A DNA stretch of 64,000 nt, taken from CAYMUR01 sp964393615 (GTDB lineage: Bacteria > Planctomycetota > Planctomycetia > Pirellulales > Pirellulaceae). The notes under the pieces are model-generated. The model did no database searches and was not told the DNA's origin. It worked only from the letters and a program-made list of their open reading frames with translations. The translations under genes and the position numbers were made by a program. Position 1 is the stretch's first letter; each line of letters starts with the position of its first letter. Shown one piece after another: positions 54,032 to 63,834 of the stretch. Location: contig CAYMUR010000021.1 of assembly GCA_964393615.1 (NCBI GenBank), positions 1 through 64,000 on the forward strand, written 5' to 3'.

Positions 54032-56398
54032 CTATTTCGATGTATTTGTCGTTTTGCGTTTGAAACCGGATTGGCAGACCGGTCCACCGATACGTTTTTC
54101 GATATCGCCTTGTTGCAGCCCCTCTGCGATCACAGCAAACGTTGCGTCGACAGCTGTGGCATAGGCGTCAAGATGATGGGACTTGTGGGCATACGAAGGA
54201 AATATATCTGGCTTCGCTAAAAATCCATGCCTTAACATTTCGCCAGTGAAGAGTGTGTTGACTGCCAACGGGTTAGGTGTGTCGAAGGCGAAACCAGGAT
54301 GACAGTAGACTCCATATGTCTGGATGGACACTCCGTGTCGCTGGGCCGTGTCACGCCAGATTTGTTGTATTCGGAGACTGACTTGCTGGGTGTGGTTGAC
54401 GACATCCACCTCTCGCATTTTTTCTATCGTTGCCAAGGCGGCTACCGGTCCGACTGCTTCCGTCCAATAGGTGCTGGAGATAAAAGACACGTCGGCACCT
54501 TTCATGGCCTGCTCAGTTCCGATAATTGCTCCCATCGGATGCCCGTTGGAAATTGTCTTGGCGAAGACGGCCATATCGGGACTCACGCCCAGCTTGAGGT
54601 GTGCCCCGCCGAAGGTGTATTTCCAGCCGATGGAAACTTCGTCAAAAATCAATTGGGCTCCGTGCCGGGTGCATAATTCACGCACGGCCTCCAGATAGCC
54701 CGGGTCAGGTAGAATGTACCGCATCGGTTCCATGCTCACGGCGGCAATTTCATCAGGGTTCTCGGAAAAAATCCTTTCCAGCTGCTCGACGTCATTGTAA
54801 GCAAATGGATAAATTGATTTTGCCAGACGGGCTGGTACACCGTGTGGTACGAGTTCGGGAAGTAAATGATCGTCCAGTTGATGTTCACCGTCCAGGTTGG
54901 AGGCGATATACCAGTCATGCCATCCATGATAGCCACAGACTGCTACTTTTTCCCGTCCAGTGGTGGCTCGGGCGATACGTGCCGCGATTGCCATGCTTCC
55001 GCCGCCTGTGCGCGCGAAGCGAACTTTCTCAGCCCAAGGATGGATGTCGATCAAAACTCGTGCCAACTCCACCTCTTCGGGGACCATTAACGTTGTCATC
55101 GAACCGAATTGGACTCGCCGAACGACAGCAGCGGTCACATCGGGATCGGCAAATCCCAACAGGCACGCTCCAATTCCCATGCTGCTGAAATCGATCAGGT
55201 GTCTGCCGTCCATGTCGACCGTAATGCAGCCACGTCCTTCACGGTAATAGGCTGGCCATTGTTCGGGTAACCACCACTCCGGCAATTTGCTCAGCAACTG
55301 AGTGCCGACTGGTATGATTTCTTTGGCTTGCTGATAAAGCGTTTGGCCCGTCCCGCTGGTTTGTGTTCCCACTTGATATAGCTGGTGCGCGGTGCGAAAG
55401 AAAATCTGCTCCACGTCCGCATCGGTAAGATGTGTATTGGCGCAGGCTTGTTTGAGAGCATAGATGTTTTCGAAACCGAAAATATGATGCTTGCCGAAAT
55501 CAGCTCCCGACCAATCCACGTTCTTTTCGTCTACCCACAAAAAACCGTCACCGATACTGCTCGATCGGCCTCGCAGTTGGCAAATTGGAAAGTCAAGTCC
55601 GAACATCAGTCGTGTCGGACCGAACGTTTTGATGATTTGTTCGGAGGGACCCGGTTCGCATATGGCCGAGTTGTCAAAAAAGATGTTATCAAGGTCACGT
55701 AATGTAGAAATGCCTGTCAGCGCGTGGCCAGTGTTGAAACAGCGGGCACAGTGGGCCAGAACTAAATTGGCACTGCGATAGCGGGCGCAGTGTTCTGTGA
55801 TGTATTGCTGATTGACAGGATCTGCGATGGCCCTGTCTCTGACGAGGTGTAACATAATGGCCAGGTTACGCTTGTTGGCAATTTCCCATGCCCACTCTGG
55901 CAGGAACTCGCCGATTTCTGCCTGGTAGACATCCGGCCCGGTAGCGTGCCAACTATAAACCTTGATACCGGAGAATCCGTGTGTTTCAATGAGTTGATCA
56001 ATCTGGTCTGGATCGTCGTTGGGTGTAACGAAAATCAAGCCGCGTAGATTGTCGTTCAATCGGAGTTGATCGGCGACGAATTGATTGGCCAATTGGTAAT
56101 TACCGCTTTTCGTCGGAAAACTGAAAAACAGGCCTGCTGACGGAGTGCGATCGCCCATCCATTTGCCGACCTGTTCGCAATACGATTTCCAGCCCGTCTG
56201 CGCTGGCATTTTCGTAAACCCGTCAGGTGCTTCCGGTACCAAATGATCGAGATCCCACCAGTGGCCATGAGCGTCGAAAGCATTCTCTGGAACAAAGCTA
56301 CGCAAGAATTTTGTGAATAGCTCTACATCCCACGATGTGACATCAAAAGAATCGACCTTGCCAGTGTCCGGTGTTGAATTGCTAGAGGAAGCACTCAT
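54032..56398 (-). CDS. Amidohydrolase / class III aminotransferase fusion
   Basis: About 788 residues from ATG 56398. Residues ~30-345: amidohydrolase-2-type TIM barrel with FDAHGHWWDLDHL (HxH), IMLHLVRDRA, LVLAHCARCFNTG and MFGLDFPICQ. Residues ~350-780: PLP class III aminotransferase (glutamate-1-semialdehyde mutase type) with DFSSMGIGACLLGFADPDV, RTGGGSMAIAARIARAT, CGYHGWHDWY, IFDEVSIGWKYTFGG and the PLP lysine in FAKTISNGHPMGA. Both halves look complete and active. One chain that both hydrolyses an amide/lactone or decarboxylates and then moves an amino group is unusual. It lies 76 bases after the sulfatase on the same strand and may be cotranscribed. Substrate unknown. Confidence 0.88.
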   Translation of the reverse strand: MSASSSNSTPDTGKVDSFDVTSWDVELFTKFLRSFVPENAFDAHGHWWDLDHLVPEAPDGFTKMPAQTGWKSYCEQVGKWMGDRTPSAGLFFSFPTKSGNYQLANQFVADQLRLNDNLRGLIFVTPNDDPDQIDQLIETHGFSGIKVYSWHATGPDVYQAEIGEFLPEWAWEIANKRNLAIMLHLVRDRAIADPVNQQYITEHCARYRSANLVLAHCARCFNTGHALTGISTLRDLDNIFFDNSAICEPGPSEQIIKTFGPTRLMFGLDFPICQLRGRSSSIGDGFLWVDEKNVDWSGADFGKHHIFGFENIYALKQACANTHLTDADVEQIFFRTAHQLYQVGTQTSGTGQTLYQQAKEIIPVGTQLLSKLPEWWLPEQWPAYYREGRGCITVDMDGRHLIDFSSMGIGACLLGFADPDVTAAVVRRVQFGSMTTLMVPEEVELARVLIDIHPWAEKVRFARTGGGSMAIAARIARATTGREKVAVCGYHGWHDWYIASNLDGEHQLDDHLLPELVPHGVPARLAKSIYPFAYNDVEQLERIFSENPDEIAAVSMEPMRYILPDPGYLEAVRELCTRHGAQLIFDEVSIGWKYTFGGAHLKLGVSPDMAVFAKTISNGHPMGAIIGTEQAMKGADVSFISSTYWTEAVGPVAALATIEKMREVDVVNHTQQVSLRIQQIWRDTAQRHGVSIQTYGVYCHPGFAFDTPNPLAVNTLFTGEMLRHGFLAKPDIFPSYAHKSHHLDAYATAVDATFAVIAEGLQQGDIEKRIGGPVCQSGFKRKTTNTSK

Positions 56399-56474
56399 GG
56401 AGTTTGCTCTTTCGTTAAAAAAATCTATCTGGATCAAGTCGTTATTGTGAACATTGGTGAAACACTCTCGTTCA

Positions 56475-58038
56475 TTATTTATTTTGTGCTTTACGGCCAG
56501 CTCGGTAAATATCGACTTGCGTCTGGTTGGACTGTAAAGGCCCGGGAGTGGAGCGACCCTGGTCAATGTAGGATTGCAGTAAGGTAGTTAAATGCTTCAC
56601 GACTTCGGGATGTTTGCCTTGCAGGTTGTTGGTTTCACCGAGGTCGTCTTGCAAGTCGTATAGCTGGTAGGGAGAAAGCTGCGCAAAGTGATTACTACCG
56701 GGTCGCGGATGACTCCAGCCACCCGAACCGGGGCACAATGCGAGTTTCCAGTGACCCTGCCGGATGGAGAATGCTCCGTGAATTGAGTGGTGAACAACCG
56801 CTTTGCGTAACGGCTTATCGTTTTGTTCCAACAGTGCGGGCAGGATACTTACACTGTCGACACCTATGCCAGCAGGGAGCTTGGTGTTCAGCAGATCAGC
56901 ACAAGTTGCCATCAGATCGGTGAGGCAAATCAATTGCTCCGAATGACTTTGTGCTTTGACCTTTGCCGGCCAGCGGGCAATGAACGGCACTCGGTGGCCG
57001 CCTTCGTAGATGTCAGCTTTGTGGCCACGAAATTTGTAACTTGGAAAGTGACCCTTGGCATGCATCTGTTTAAACTTGGCAGCTGGAGAACAACCGTTGT
57101 CCGCCGTGAAGATGAGAAGCGTGTTGTCAGTCAGGCCGTGTTGATCCAGTGCATGCATCACCTGGCCGACGCAGTCGTCGACCTGCATGACAAAGTCGCA
57201 GTAAAGATTGATGCCACTTTTCCCTTTCCAGTTGAGGGTCGGCAAAATAGGCGTGTGTGGGGCGGCCAGCGGAAAATAGACAAAGAACGGTTTGCCTGCC
57301 TTGGCTGGTTCTGCTCGTCGCTTGATATAATTGGCTACTTCTTCGGTGATTTTTGGTAACACGTCGATTGCTTCAAAATCAATATCCGCGGGTCCCTTAC
57401 GGCGAAATGCTTTTTCGACCAGCTTTCTCACCTGGGGTTTGTCGTTGCGGATGTAGATGTACGGTGGCATGTCAAGGGAAGCGCTGATACCAAAAAAGAA
57501 ATCAAACCCAACAGTGTTGGGTCCGTTTTGGATCGGTTTGGTGTAATCGACGTCCCAGCCACCCTTGTACTGTGGACTCCACTGGTCGCCATCGTCCGCA
57601 AAGCCCCCTTTTTTCAAAGGCCAGTCCATGCCCAGGTGCCATTTTCCCACTGCTGCCGTATGGTAACCGTGCGCTTGCAAGAGTGATGCGACGGTGGTCC
57701 GCTGAGGTTCGATCAGGCGCCGTGAAAATCCCCAGCAAACCCCGCTCTGAAGACGTGACCGCCAGTTGTAACGTCCTGTTAGGATGCCGTACCGAGTGGG
57801 TGTGCAAACTGAAGAACTGGAATGTGCATCGGTAAAAATCATTCCTTCCCGGGCCAGGTTGTCGAGGTGTGGAGTCTTGATCTTGCATTCTTCATTGAGC
57901 GCCTTGATGTCTCCGTACCCCATGNNNNNNNNNNTCAGCGAGGATGTAAATGATGTTAGGTCGTTGCTCGGCATGGATTGATGTAACGGACAAGAGGCCT
58001 AGCAAAAGACCGATGATGGACCAGGCGAGTCGTATCAC
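56475..58038 (-). CDS. Formylglycine sulfatase (10-N gap near N-terminus)
   Basis: About 520 residues. I choose GTG 58038 as start (AAGGA nine bases upstream, MIRLAWSIIGLLLGLLSVTS signal peptide); ATG 58080 would add a long tail. The mature part starts QRPNIIYILAD, broken by a 10-N run (57925-57934), then MGYGDIKALNEE; three missing bases would give LADDMGYGD. Sulfatase signature SVCTPTRYGILTGR holds the Cys converted to formylglycine. HLGMDWPLKKGG and GHRVPFIARWPA are further family motifs. It is exported and desulfates a sulfated glycan or similar. A good match for the arylsulfatase/N-acetylgalactosamine sulfatase type. Confidence 0.92.
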
Positions 58039-58445
58039 GAATGCGTTCCTTGGAATGACAGGATTCAATTTGACTGGCACCGGTAGGGCGATGAATTCAA
58101 TCTAACTGGTAACGACTGGCTTGGCAAGTTTACTTGGTCTTGGGATTCGTGCGTCAGTGTCCGGGATTGTTGTAGTCTTGAAACGTGAAGATCCTGCATG
58201 TCCATATTTCTACAAACGTGTGACGGATGAAAGAGAATCCTTCGAGAGAAACCTGGCTTGTTGTTTAGGAGGAATGGTTTCACTTGTCACTCGTGATGTA
58301 TCTTTATTACCATTGATGCGAATTTGCTATGCCTGGACACTTGTGTCGGCTAACGAATGCTGTTTTTGTCCTGCTTAGGAGACGGCCAGGCAAGAGGCTG
58401 ATTTGCGTGGACGGTGCAGCCAGGTTTTGTTATATTCAGCACGAA

Positions 58446-58598
58446 ATGGTTGACGTGTTTGGCAGCTACCATTCAGGTCTTTCTCAGTTTGTGCTTTCCG
58501 ATGGTAGCGTACGTTCGCTGAGTGTGAATCTCCATGAAACAACGTTGGGACCACTTTGTAATCGCATTGACAAAATACTAATGACGGAACTTTTTTGA
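58446..58598 (+). pseudogene. DUF1559 C-terminal remnant
   Basis: The plus frame MVDVFGSYHSGLSQFVLSDG, SVRSLSVNLHETTLG and LCNRIDKILMTELF matches the C-terminal end of DUF1559 proteins (FGSYHSGG.QFVLADGSVRFLS). The rest of the gene is missing and the nearest upstream sequence to 58039 shows no gene. It sits 72 bases before an intact DUF1559 gene, so it is likely the trace of a duplicate. Confidence 0.6.
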
Positions 58599-58670
58599 AG
58601 GTGGTACAAGGTGTGTTATGCTTGAAGTCGATGTCGTGACTCTCGACGCATATCCCCGAGGAATGTAAGC

Positions 58671-59771
58671 ATGACGAATCACCATCACCGAGTCACTGGG
58701 CCAGCCACTGCATTTACCCTGGTCGAATTGCTGGTCGTGATTGCCATGATTGCGATCTTGATCGCTCTATTACTACCGGCGGTGCAGGCGGCACGCGAGG
58801 CGGCACGCGAGGCGGCTCGAAGGATTCAGTGTGCGAACCATGTCAAGCAAATCGCCCTGGCGTTTCACAACTACGTGGACTCGAATCAACGCTTCCCACC
58901 TGGTGCCACGCCCGGGCCGTTCGGTGGGCCCATTTGGGGCGGACCATTCAACAGCTGGTGGGTAACCATCCTGCCATTTGTCGAACAATCTGCCATCTAC
59001 GAACAAATCGACTTCATCAACGTTCCTGCTCATCCTTCTAACGATCCGCCGCGTTCCGTGGGGATGACCATCGTCAACAACGGCACTGTATTGAACGAGC
59101 ACGTGATTGCTCTGGCCCGTTGCCCTAGTGACGATTTTCCAGCTTTGATCACACCCGCCCTCCAGTACGCTAGGGATTTTACGGCGGGCAATCGTGTTGT
59201 CAGTAATTACGCGGGCAATCGCGGGACCATGATTCGCCAGGGAGGCATATGTAACCAGTTCCTGGTCGAGTTACGGTCTATCCTCAACGCCGAAAAATCC
59301 GGTATGGCATTTAGTCCTTCTGTCTATCCCCTGGCCAATCAATGGGGGGATTGTTTGAGCTCCAAGTCCTGCTCGGGAATCATGGGGAACGCAGGCTATG
59401 GTTCCAAATTCGCCGAAGTTCAGGATGGCACCAGCAACACACTGTGTGTTTCGGAAATTCTGCCTGAATGCCGCGGTGATACCTTTGTTTGGCCAGTCAG
59501 CATGTGGGAATACAGTGGCCATGTGAGTAATACCTTTACAAATGTGCCTATCAATTTTGACTCATGCCCCCCCCACAACGATAACCCGTGCGGCAAATCC
59601 ACACCTCCAGACACATCACTGGTCGAGTGGGGTTTTAAATCCAAGCACCCGGGCGGCGTGAATGCCGGTCTGTGTGATGGCTCGGTTCGATTTGTTGCCG
59701 AGACGATGGACCTGACGACTTGGCGGCGGCTCGGAGACCGTGCCGATGGTAATTTGCCGCAGGGGTTTTAG
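58671..59771 (+). CDS. DUF1559 prepilin-like protein
   Basis: 366 residues, ATG 58671 with GAGGAATG upstream. A type IV pilin-like N-terminus (ATAFTLVELLVVIAMIAILI then ALLLPAVQAAREAAREAARR) with Ala rather than Gly at the -1 position. Typical DUF1559 motifs follow: RIQCANHVKQIALAFHNYVD, DGTSNTLCVSEILPE, HPGGVNAGLCDGSVRFVAET. A 12-base direct repeat GCACGCGAGGCG in the helix adds four residues (REAA). These proteins are abundant in planctomycetes and likely form surface fibres or pseudopili, but role is unproven. It is paired with the lipoprotein gene after 41 bases. Confidence 0.9.
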   Translation: MTNHHHRVTGPATAFTLVELLVVIAMIAILIALLLPAVQAAREAAREAARRIQCANHVKQIALAFHNYVDSNQRFPPGATPGPFGGPIWGGPFNSWWVTILPFVEQSAIYEQIDFINVPAHPSNDPPRSVGMTIVNNGTVLNEHVIALARCPSDDFPALITPALQYARDFTAGNRVVSNYAGNRGTMIRQGGICNQFLVELRSILNAEKSGMAFSPSVYPLANQWGDCLSSKSCSGIMGNAGYGSKFAEVQDGTSNTLCVSEILPECRGDTFVWPVSMWEYSGHVSNTFTNVPINFDSCPPHNDNPCGKSTPPDTSLVEWGFKSKHPGGVNAGLCDGSVRFVAETMDLTTWRRLGDRADGNLPQGF

Positions 59772-59812
59772 TGCCCTAGTTATCCATTCTCCACAGAATT
59801 GAAAGATCATCC

Positions 59813-60298
59813 ATGACCAACCGACGTTTGAGATATGTCTACGTTTCGACTGCCACACTGTTATTGTTTTGTGGTTGTGGCAACCCGATTGGCGCTGTGC
59901 CGGCGAGCGGCCGAGTGATGTACGATGGCCAGCCTGTCACCGACGCGAATATTCTCTATCTGCGTGATAATTCTACTGACGAGAGGGGACCATCGGCTTT
60001 GGGGAGAACCGACGCGTCGGGACGGTACGCATTGCAGACCAACCAGTATGAAGGTGCGGTGCCAGGAACCTATGTGGTCATTGTCTCTAAAGACAACTCT
60101 GAGACGCTGGGTATTCCAGATCCTCTGCCCCCTGGCAAGACGCGTACTGACTGGCTGCAGTCTCAAAATCTTGTCCCTAAGTCGGTCCTGCCTATTGTCT
60201 ATGCCGATCCGACCGGATCGCCTTTGCGGTTCGAGGTGACGACGAACAAAACCGAAAATCACTTCGAGATCTTACTGGAAGGGGAACCACCCGAGTAG
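59813..60298 (+). CDS. Small carboxypeptidase-regulatory-like lipoprotein
   Basis: 161 residues. A lipobox-type end of signal peptide (STATLLLFCGCGNP) suggests lipid attachment. The fold is a transthyretin-like beta sandwich: VPASGRVMYDGQPVTDANIL, GRTDASGRYALQTNQYEG, AVPGTYVVIVSKDNS. The type 'carboxypeptidase regulatory-like' is found beside DUF1559 genes in planctomycetes again and again. It acts outside the cytoplasm; partner and job unknown. Spacing of 41 bases from DUF1559 implies cotranscription. Confidence 0.85.
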   Translation: MTNRRLRYVYVSTATLLLFCGCGNPIGAVPASGRVMYDGQPVTDANILYLRDNSTDERGPSALGRTDASGRYALQTNQYEGAVPGTYVVIVSKDNSETLGIPDPLPPGKTRTDWLQSQNLVPKSVLPIVYADPTGSPLRFEVTTNKTENHFEILLEGEPPE

Positions 60299-60519
60299 CA
60301 TGATGCGCTGGACATGCGCCGGCAGCCAAGTGATTTCGGCGCTTCGCGATTTGTGAACGGGGAAAATGCTCTACGCAGCCGTGACAGGTTCGTTAAAGGT
60401 ATAAGCGATTGTGTATTTAGGGCATCGTACGTGTCATTGCCAGCATTACGCACAACCTGTGTTACCTGGGGGGAAAGACACAGGGCAGATGTTTAAGTTT
60501 TTAAAACTGTTTTGACCAG

Positions 60520-61950
60520 CTATTCAACATGTTTCTGCTGTAAAATCAATCCACGGGTTGGCAGGCCGTTGTTCCAACGGGTTTTGCCATACTGTTCCGG
60601 GCTCATCCCTTTCCAGAGTCCCCGACCTTTCCAGATCTCGATGAACCCAATCGAACCTGTGAACAAGGGGTGCCCTTTGGCTTGGAACGGCATCCCACCG
60701 CCAATCCGCAGGGGAACGTCATTCTTGATCGAACGTTTCGACAGCGAACCTCCTGGCCAGGGAACGTTTTTTTCTGGAACAAGACTTCCATCCATGTAGG
60801 CTTTCATGTTGCTTGCGATACCGTCGCCCGGTACGTGCATGACGAACAGGTGCATTTCCCCACCCTGGATCGACAAGTTCTGACCGTCGGTACCGCCGTG
60901 CTTGGAAATGCTTCGATTGTGTAGGTTGTTCAACATTTGATGCATTTCCAGAAATTTCGTGCCAATGTTATCCCAGCCGATTTTGAAAAACCATCCAGGC
61001 GCGTCAAGCATGGCACCTGTAACCGGATCGGATTTGCGCAACTCGACTTTGTTGATGAGCCCACCGTGAGACAGACCATCCAACGAAGCATAAACGACCA
61101 GCGTAAATGGTTCCATGTGTCCGGTGGATTGAGCCGTATCGAAATCGAAACGTGACTCATCCTCCAGCGCGCCCTCGAAATAGTTTTCGCGGCCGTCAAT
61201 GTGATAAACCTTTTGTTGTGGATCGTGTAGCGGCGCACCAATGACTTGGAAAGGACGATTAAGACCTGTGAGATCTTGCCAATGGTCCGTTGGTGACTGA
61301 CCTGGTTGGGCTGCATCGAGAGCTAACAACAAATCGCCAGGTTTGAATCGGCGCGGGACAACGTGGATAGCCGGTTGCGAAAGAAGCAGCAAGCCGTCTG
61401 GCGTTGTCGACTGTTGGACGAACCGAATTTGACCATATGCCGCATCCGATCCCGGATGTGCAGTCGCCTCGACACGAGTAGGTTCCTCCGACAACACAAT
61501 CTTGGTAGCAATTACCTCGATGTGAGGTGCTGCCCGCCCTTTGTGTTGGTCCCACCAGACAGTCTCAATTCGCATCTCCCCTTTACCACTCACCTGGGCG
61601 CTAATCTGGTATGAAACTGCCGTATTGTGACGAGTTGGAAAATAAGGAGAGTGCAGAAATCCTTGGTATCCTTGCAAGGTAATGGAACCGTTCTCGTTCA
61701 CACGCACGTTACTGGGTTGTCGAATCGGGTCCCAGCGCCAGCCACCTGTAATGTTTTCTTGCGGTTTGGCATTACGAAAGTCCGCATCCGGCAGGATCGA
61801 ATCGGTCAAATGGTCGGTACCAGATGCCGGGCAACAAACGCTGAGCCATGTGAGAGTAAGAAACAGCGTCACAAAAGCATCACGAGCGACCGGTCTTGTT
61901 AGACCTCCAAGGCCATTCTCTTCTACAAGGGAACAAGATTTCAACGCCAT
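60520..61950 (-). CDS. Secreted LamG-domain protein
   Basis: 476 residues, ATG 61950 with AGGAGG nine bases upstream. A signal peptide (FVTLFLTLTWLSVCCPASG) leads to a CBM-like module (FRNAKPQENITGGWRWDPIR, GSITLQGYQGFLHSPYF), then a LamG/concanavalin lectin domain (FDTAQSTGHMEPFTLVVYAS, MHLFVMHVPGDGIASNMKAY, RIGGGMPFQAKGHPLFTGSI, IEIWKGRGL). It ends ILQQKHVE. The LamG type binds glycans. No catalytic motif is seen. It lies antisense between the DUF1559 pair and the second sulfatase; a possible link to glycan use. Confidence 0.8.
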   Translation of the reverse strand: MALKSCSLVEENGLGGLTRPVARDAFVTLFLTLTWLSVCCPASGTDHLTDSILPDADFRNAKPQENITGGWRWDPIRQPSNVRVNENGSITLQGYQGFLHSPYFPTRHNTAVSYQISAQVSGKGEMRIETVWWDQHKGRAAPHIEVIATKIVLSEEPTRVEATAHPGSDAAYGQIRFVQQSTTPDGLLLLSQPAIHVVPRRFKPGDLLLALDAAQPGQSPTDHWQDLTGLNRPFQVIGAPLHDPQQKVYHIDGRENYFEGALEDESRFDFDTAQSTGHMEPFTLVVYASLDGLSHGGLINKVELRKSDPVTGAMLDAPGWFFKIGWDNIGTKFLEMHQMLNNLHNRSISKHGGTDGQNLSIQGGEMHLFVMHVPGDGIASNMKAYMDGSLVPEKNVPWPGGSLSKRSIKNDVPLRIGGGMPFQAKGHPLFTGSIGFIEIWKGRGLWKGMSPEQYGKTRWNNGLPTRGLILQQKHVE

Positions 61951-62007
61951 AGGACAATCCTCCTCAACGATTCAGGTTTTGTTACAAAGATTTCACAACA
62001 TTCGAAC

Positions 62008-62181
62008 TTAAATCTCGCCCTTTGCCAAGCCTAAATATTTTTCGATACCGGCCGTAGCGTGGTACGTAGGGAATTGAATGATGACGTTATCAGGTACGCG
62101 GGTTTTGCGGGGTGGCATCATGGAATAGGAGTAGGCCATCGTGCCAATAAAGATATGCTGGCTGTTCTCGTTTTCATTTGG
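62008..62181 (-). pseudogene. DUF4838-like C-terminal remnant
   Basis: A minus frame opening after TGA (62182-62184) reads QHIFIGTMAYSYSMMPPRKT, RVPDNVIIQFPTYHATAG and IEKYLGLAKGEI-stop at 62008. 'AYxYT.xPP.K..P.xNVII.L' resembles DUF4838/alpha-glucuronidase-like tails. There is no start and no N-terminal part; the space up to 62397 shows only frames in other registers. Probably a remnant. The match is weak. Confidence 0.35.
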
Positions 62182-62397
62182 TCACCTCTAGGACATGTCA
62201 ATAAAAATTGCCCATTTGAATGTTTTATTGTGGGGTATGCAAACCGAGCGCATCGAGCCACTCTAGGACGCGTATCAGGCTCAATGATAGTGCGATTATT
62301 AGCGGTACCAGTTGTGATTTTTCCAGGACAGGCCCAAGGCCGTGCTGTCCAGGTGATCATTGCAAGTGGCAACAACTGGGCCGGCATAGATTAGGGC

Positions 62398-63834
62398 TTA
62401 CGATTCGGGTGGATTCCAGAGCGGCGACGGGACATGTTCGGCCTGCATGATCTGCTGCATCTTGCTTACTATGTTGGGATGCTTTGCCGACACGTCCATC
62501 GTCTCGCCCAGGTCCTTTTGCAGGTTGTACAGTTCGATAGGTCCGGTGATCATAGGTTTGCGCACCGCTTTCCAGTGGCCCCATCTCGCTCCCTGTGCGC
62601 TGCCAAGTTCGTAGAATTCCCAGTACAAAAATTGGTGCTGTTTTTGCTGCTCTTTTCCCAGTAGAGTCGGCACGATACTAATGCCGTCCGTTTTGCGTCG
62701 ACAGGCGCCGGACAGTTCCGCGAAGGTAGCCATAAAATCGACTGCCGAACCGACGTAATCGCTGGTCTGGCCCGCCGGGACATGGTCTGGCCAGTGGGCG
62801 ATCAGTGGGACCCGCATTCCGCCTTCATACATGTCTCGCAAGGCGCCACGCAGCGGGCCGTTAGAATCGTTGAACTCAGGGTCGAGTCCGTCACCTTCGT
62901 GGGGGCCATTGTCGGAGTTAAACAGGACGAGCGTGTTTTTGTCCAAGCCTCGCTCTCGCAAAAGATCCAGGATCCGTCCCACATCGCTATCCATCCTGGT
63001 AATCATCGCCGCATGTCCCTTTTGCACGTCTGGCCAACTGGTATCGGCGTACCTCCCGAAATTCGGTACCTCAGCGCTATGCCTGTCCAAAATGTGAGAT
63101 TCGCAGTTGGGATGCGGATAGGTATAAGGGAGATATAAAAAGAAGGGTTGGTCAGCGGATTGTTGTCTGATGAACGTTAATGCTTCGTGGGTGAACAGGT
63201 CCGGCGCATAGTCGATGCATTCCGTGGCGGCTCCGGCCAACACAGGATCCTGGTAAAACTCTTTGGGATGAACTACCACGTTTTGCAGTTTGACACGCTG
63301 TTGGTCACGCCACAGAAAATGTGGCCAATAATTGTGCGCGTGTGACTGATTCAGAAAGCCGTAAAAAAAGTCGAAACCTTGCAGGTTGGGGATGCCCACG
63401 TTGCCTTCGTCACCCAAACCCCACTTGCCGACCACCCCCGTGCGATAGCCTTGGCATTTTAGGACCTCAGCCAGGGTCACATCGTCCGGCTTGAGTGCCT
63501 GAAAGTGCTGATTGGTGTGATTACCGCGAATACGACAATGCCCGGAGTGCAAACCGGTCATCAGCACGCAACGCGATGGTGCACAGATCGTAGCGCCTGC
63601 ATAGAACTGGGTGAACCGCATCCCTTCTTTCGCCATGCGGTCCAGTCGCGGCGTCTTGATTTGTTGCTGGCCATAACACCCGAGATCTCCATAACCGAGG
63701 TTGTCGGCGAGGATAAGAATAATATTGGGACGGTTTGCCGACTGCGCGCTGACGGGAACGACATGGATCAGTGCGGCAACAATAAAAGCGAGTAGGTTGA
63801 CGAAACGGGCGGTCATTGTTGCAGGCGCTAACAT
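62398..63834 (-). CDS. Formylglycine sulfatase (second)
   Basis: About 478 residues from ATG 63834; ATG 63873 and 63816 are alternatives. Signal peptide (LLAFIVAALIHVVPVSAQ). Motifs: NIILILADNLGYGDLGCYGQ (metal site), GATICAPSRCVLMTGLHSG (CxPSR; formylglycine Cys), KWGLGDEGNVGIPN and NSDNGPHEGDGLDPEFNDSN. It belongs to the arylsulfatase A/N-acetylgalactosamine-6-sulfatase type of the sulfatase family and acts in the periplasm. The sulfate it frees could feed the cys genes; this is inference. Confidence 0.93.
   Translation of the reverse strand: MLAPATMTARFVNLLAFIVAALIHVVPVSAQSANRPNIILILADNLGYGDLGCYGQQQIKTPRLDRMAKEGMRFTQFYAGATICAPSRCVLMTGLHSGHCRIRGNHTNQHFQALKPDDVTLAEVLKCQGYRTGVVGKWGLGDEGNVGIPNLQGFDFFYGFLNQSHAHNYWPHFLWRDQQRVKLQNVVVHPKEFYQDPVLAGAATECIDYAPDLFTHEALTFIRQQSADQPFFLYLPYTYPHPNCESHILDRHSAEVPNFGRYADTSWPDVQKGHAAMITRMDSDVGRILDLLRERGLDKNTLVLFNSDNGPHEGDGLDPEFNDSNGPLRGALRDMYEGGMRVPLIAHWPDHVPAGQTSDYVGSAVDFMATFAELSGACRRKTDGISIVPTLLGKEQQKQHQFLYWEFYELGSAQGARWGHWKAVRKPMITGPIELYNLQKDLGETMDVSAKHPNIVSKMQQIMQAEHVPSPLWNPPES

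Noticed and set aside
62059..62394. 111-aa plus frame and 89-aa minus frame in the gap before sulfatase 2
   Set aside because: No start signals or known motifs; the convincing protein sequence there is in another minus register.
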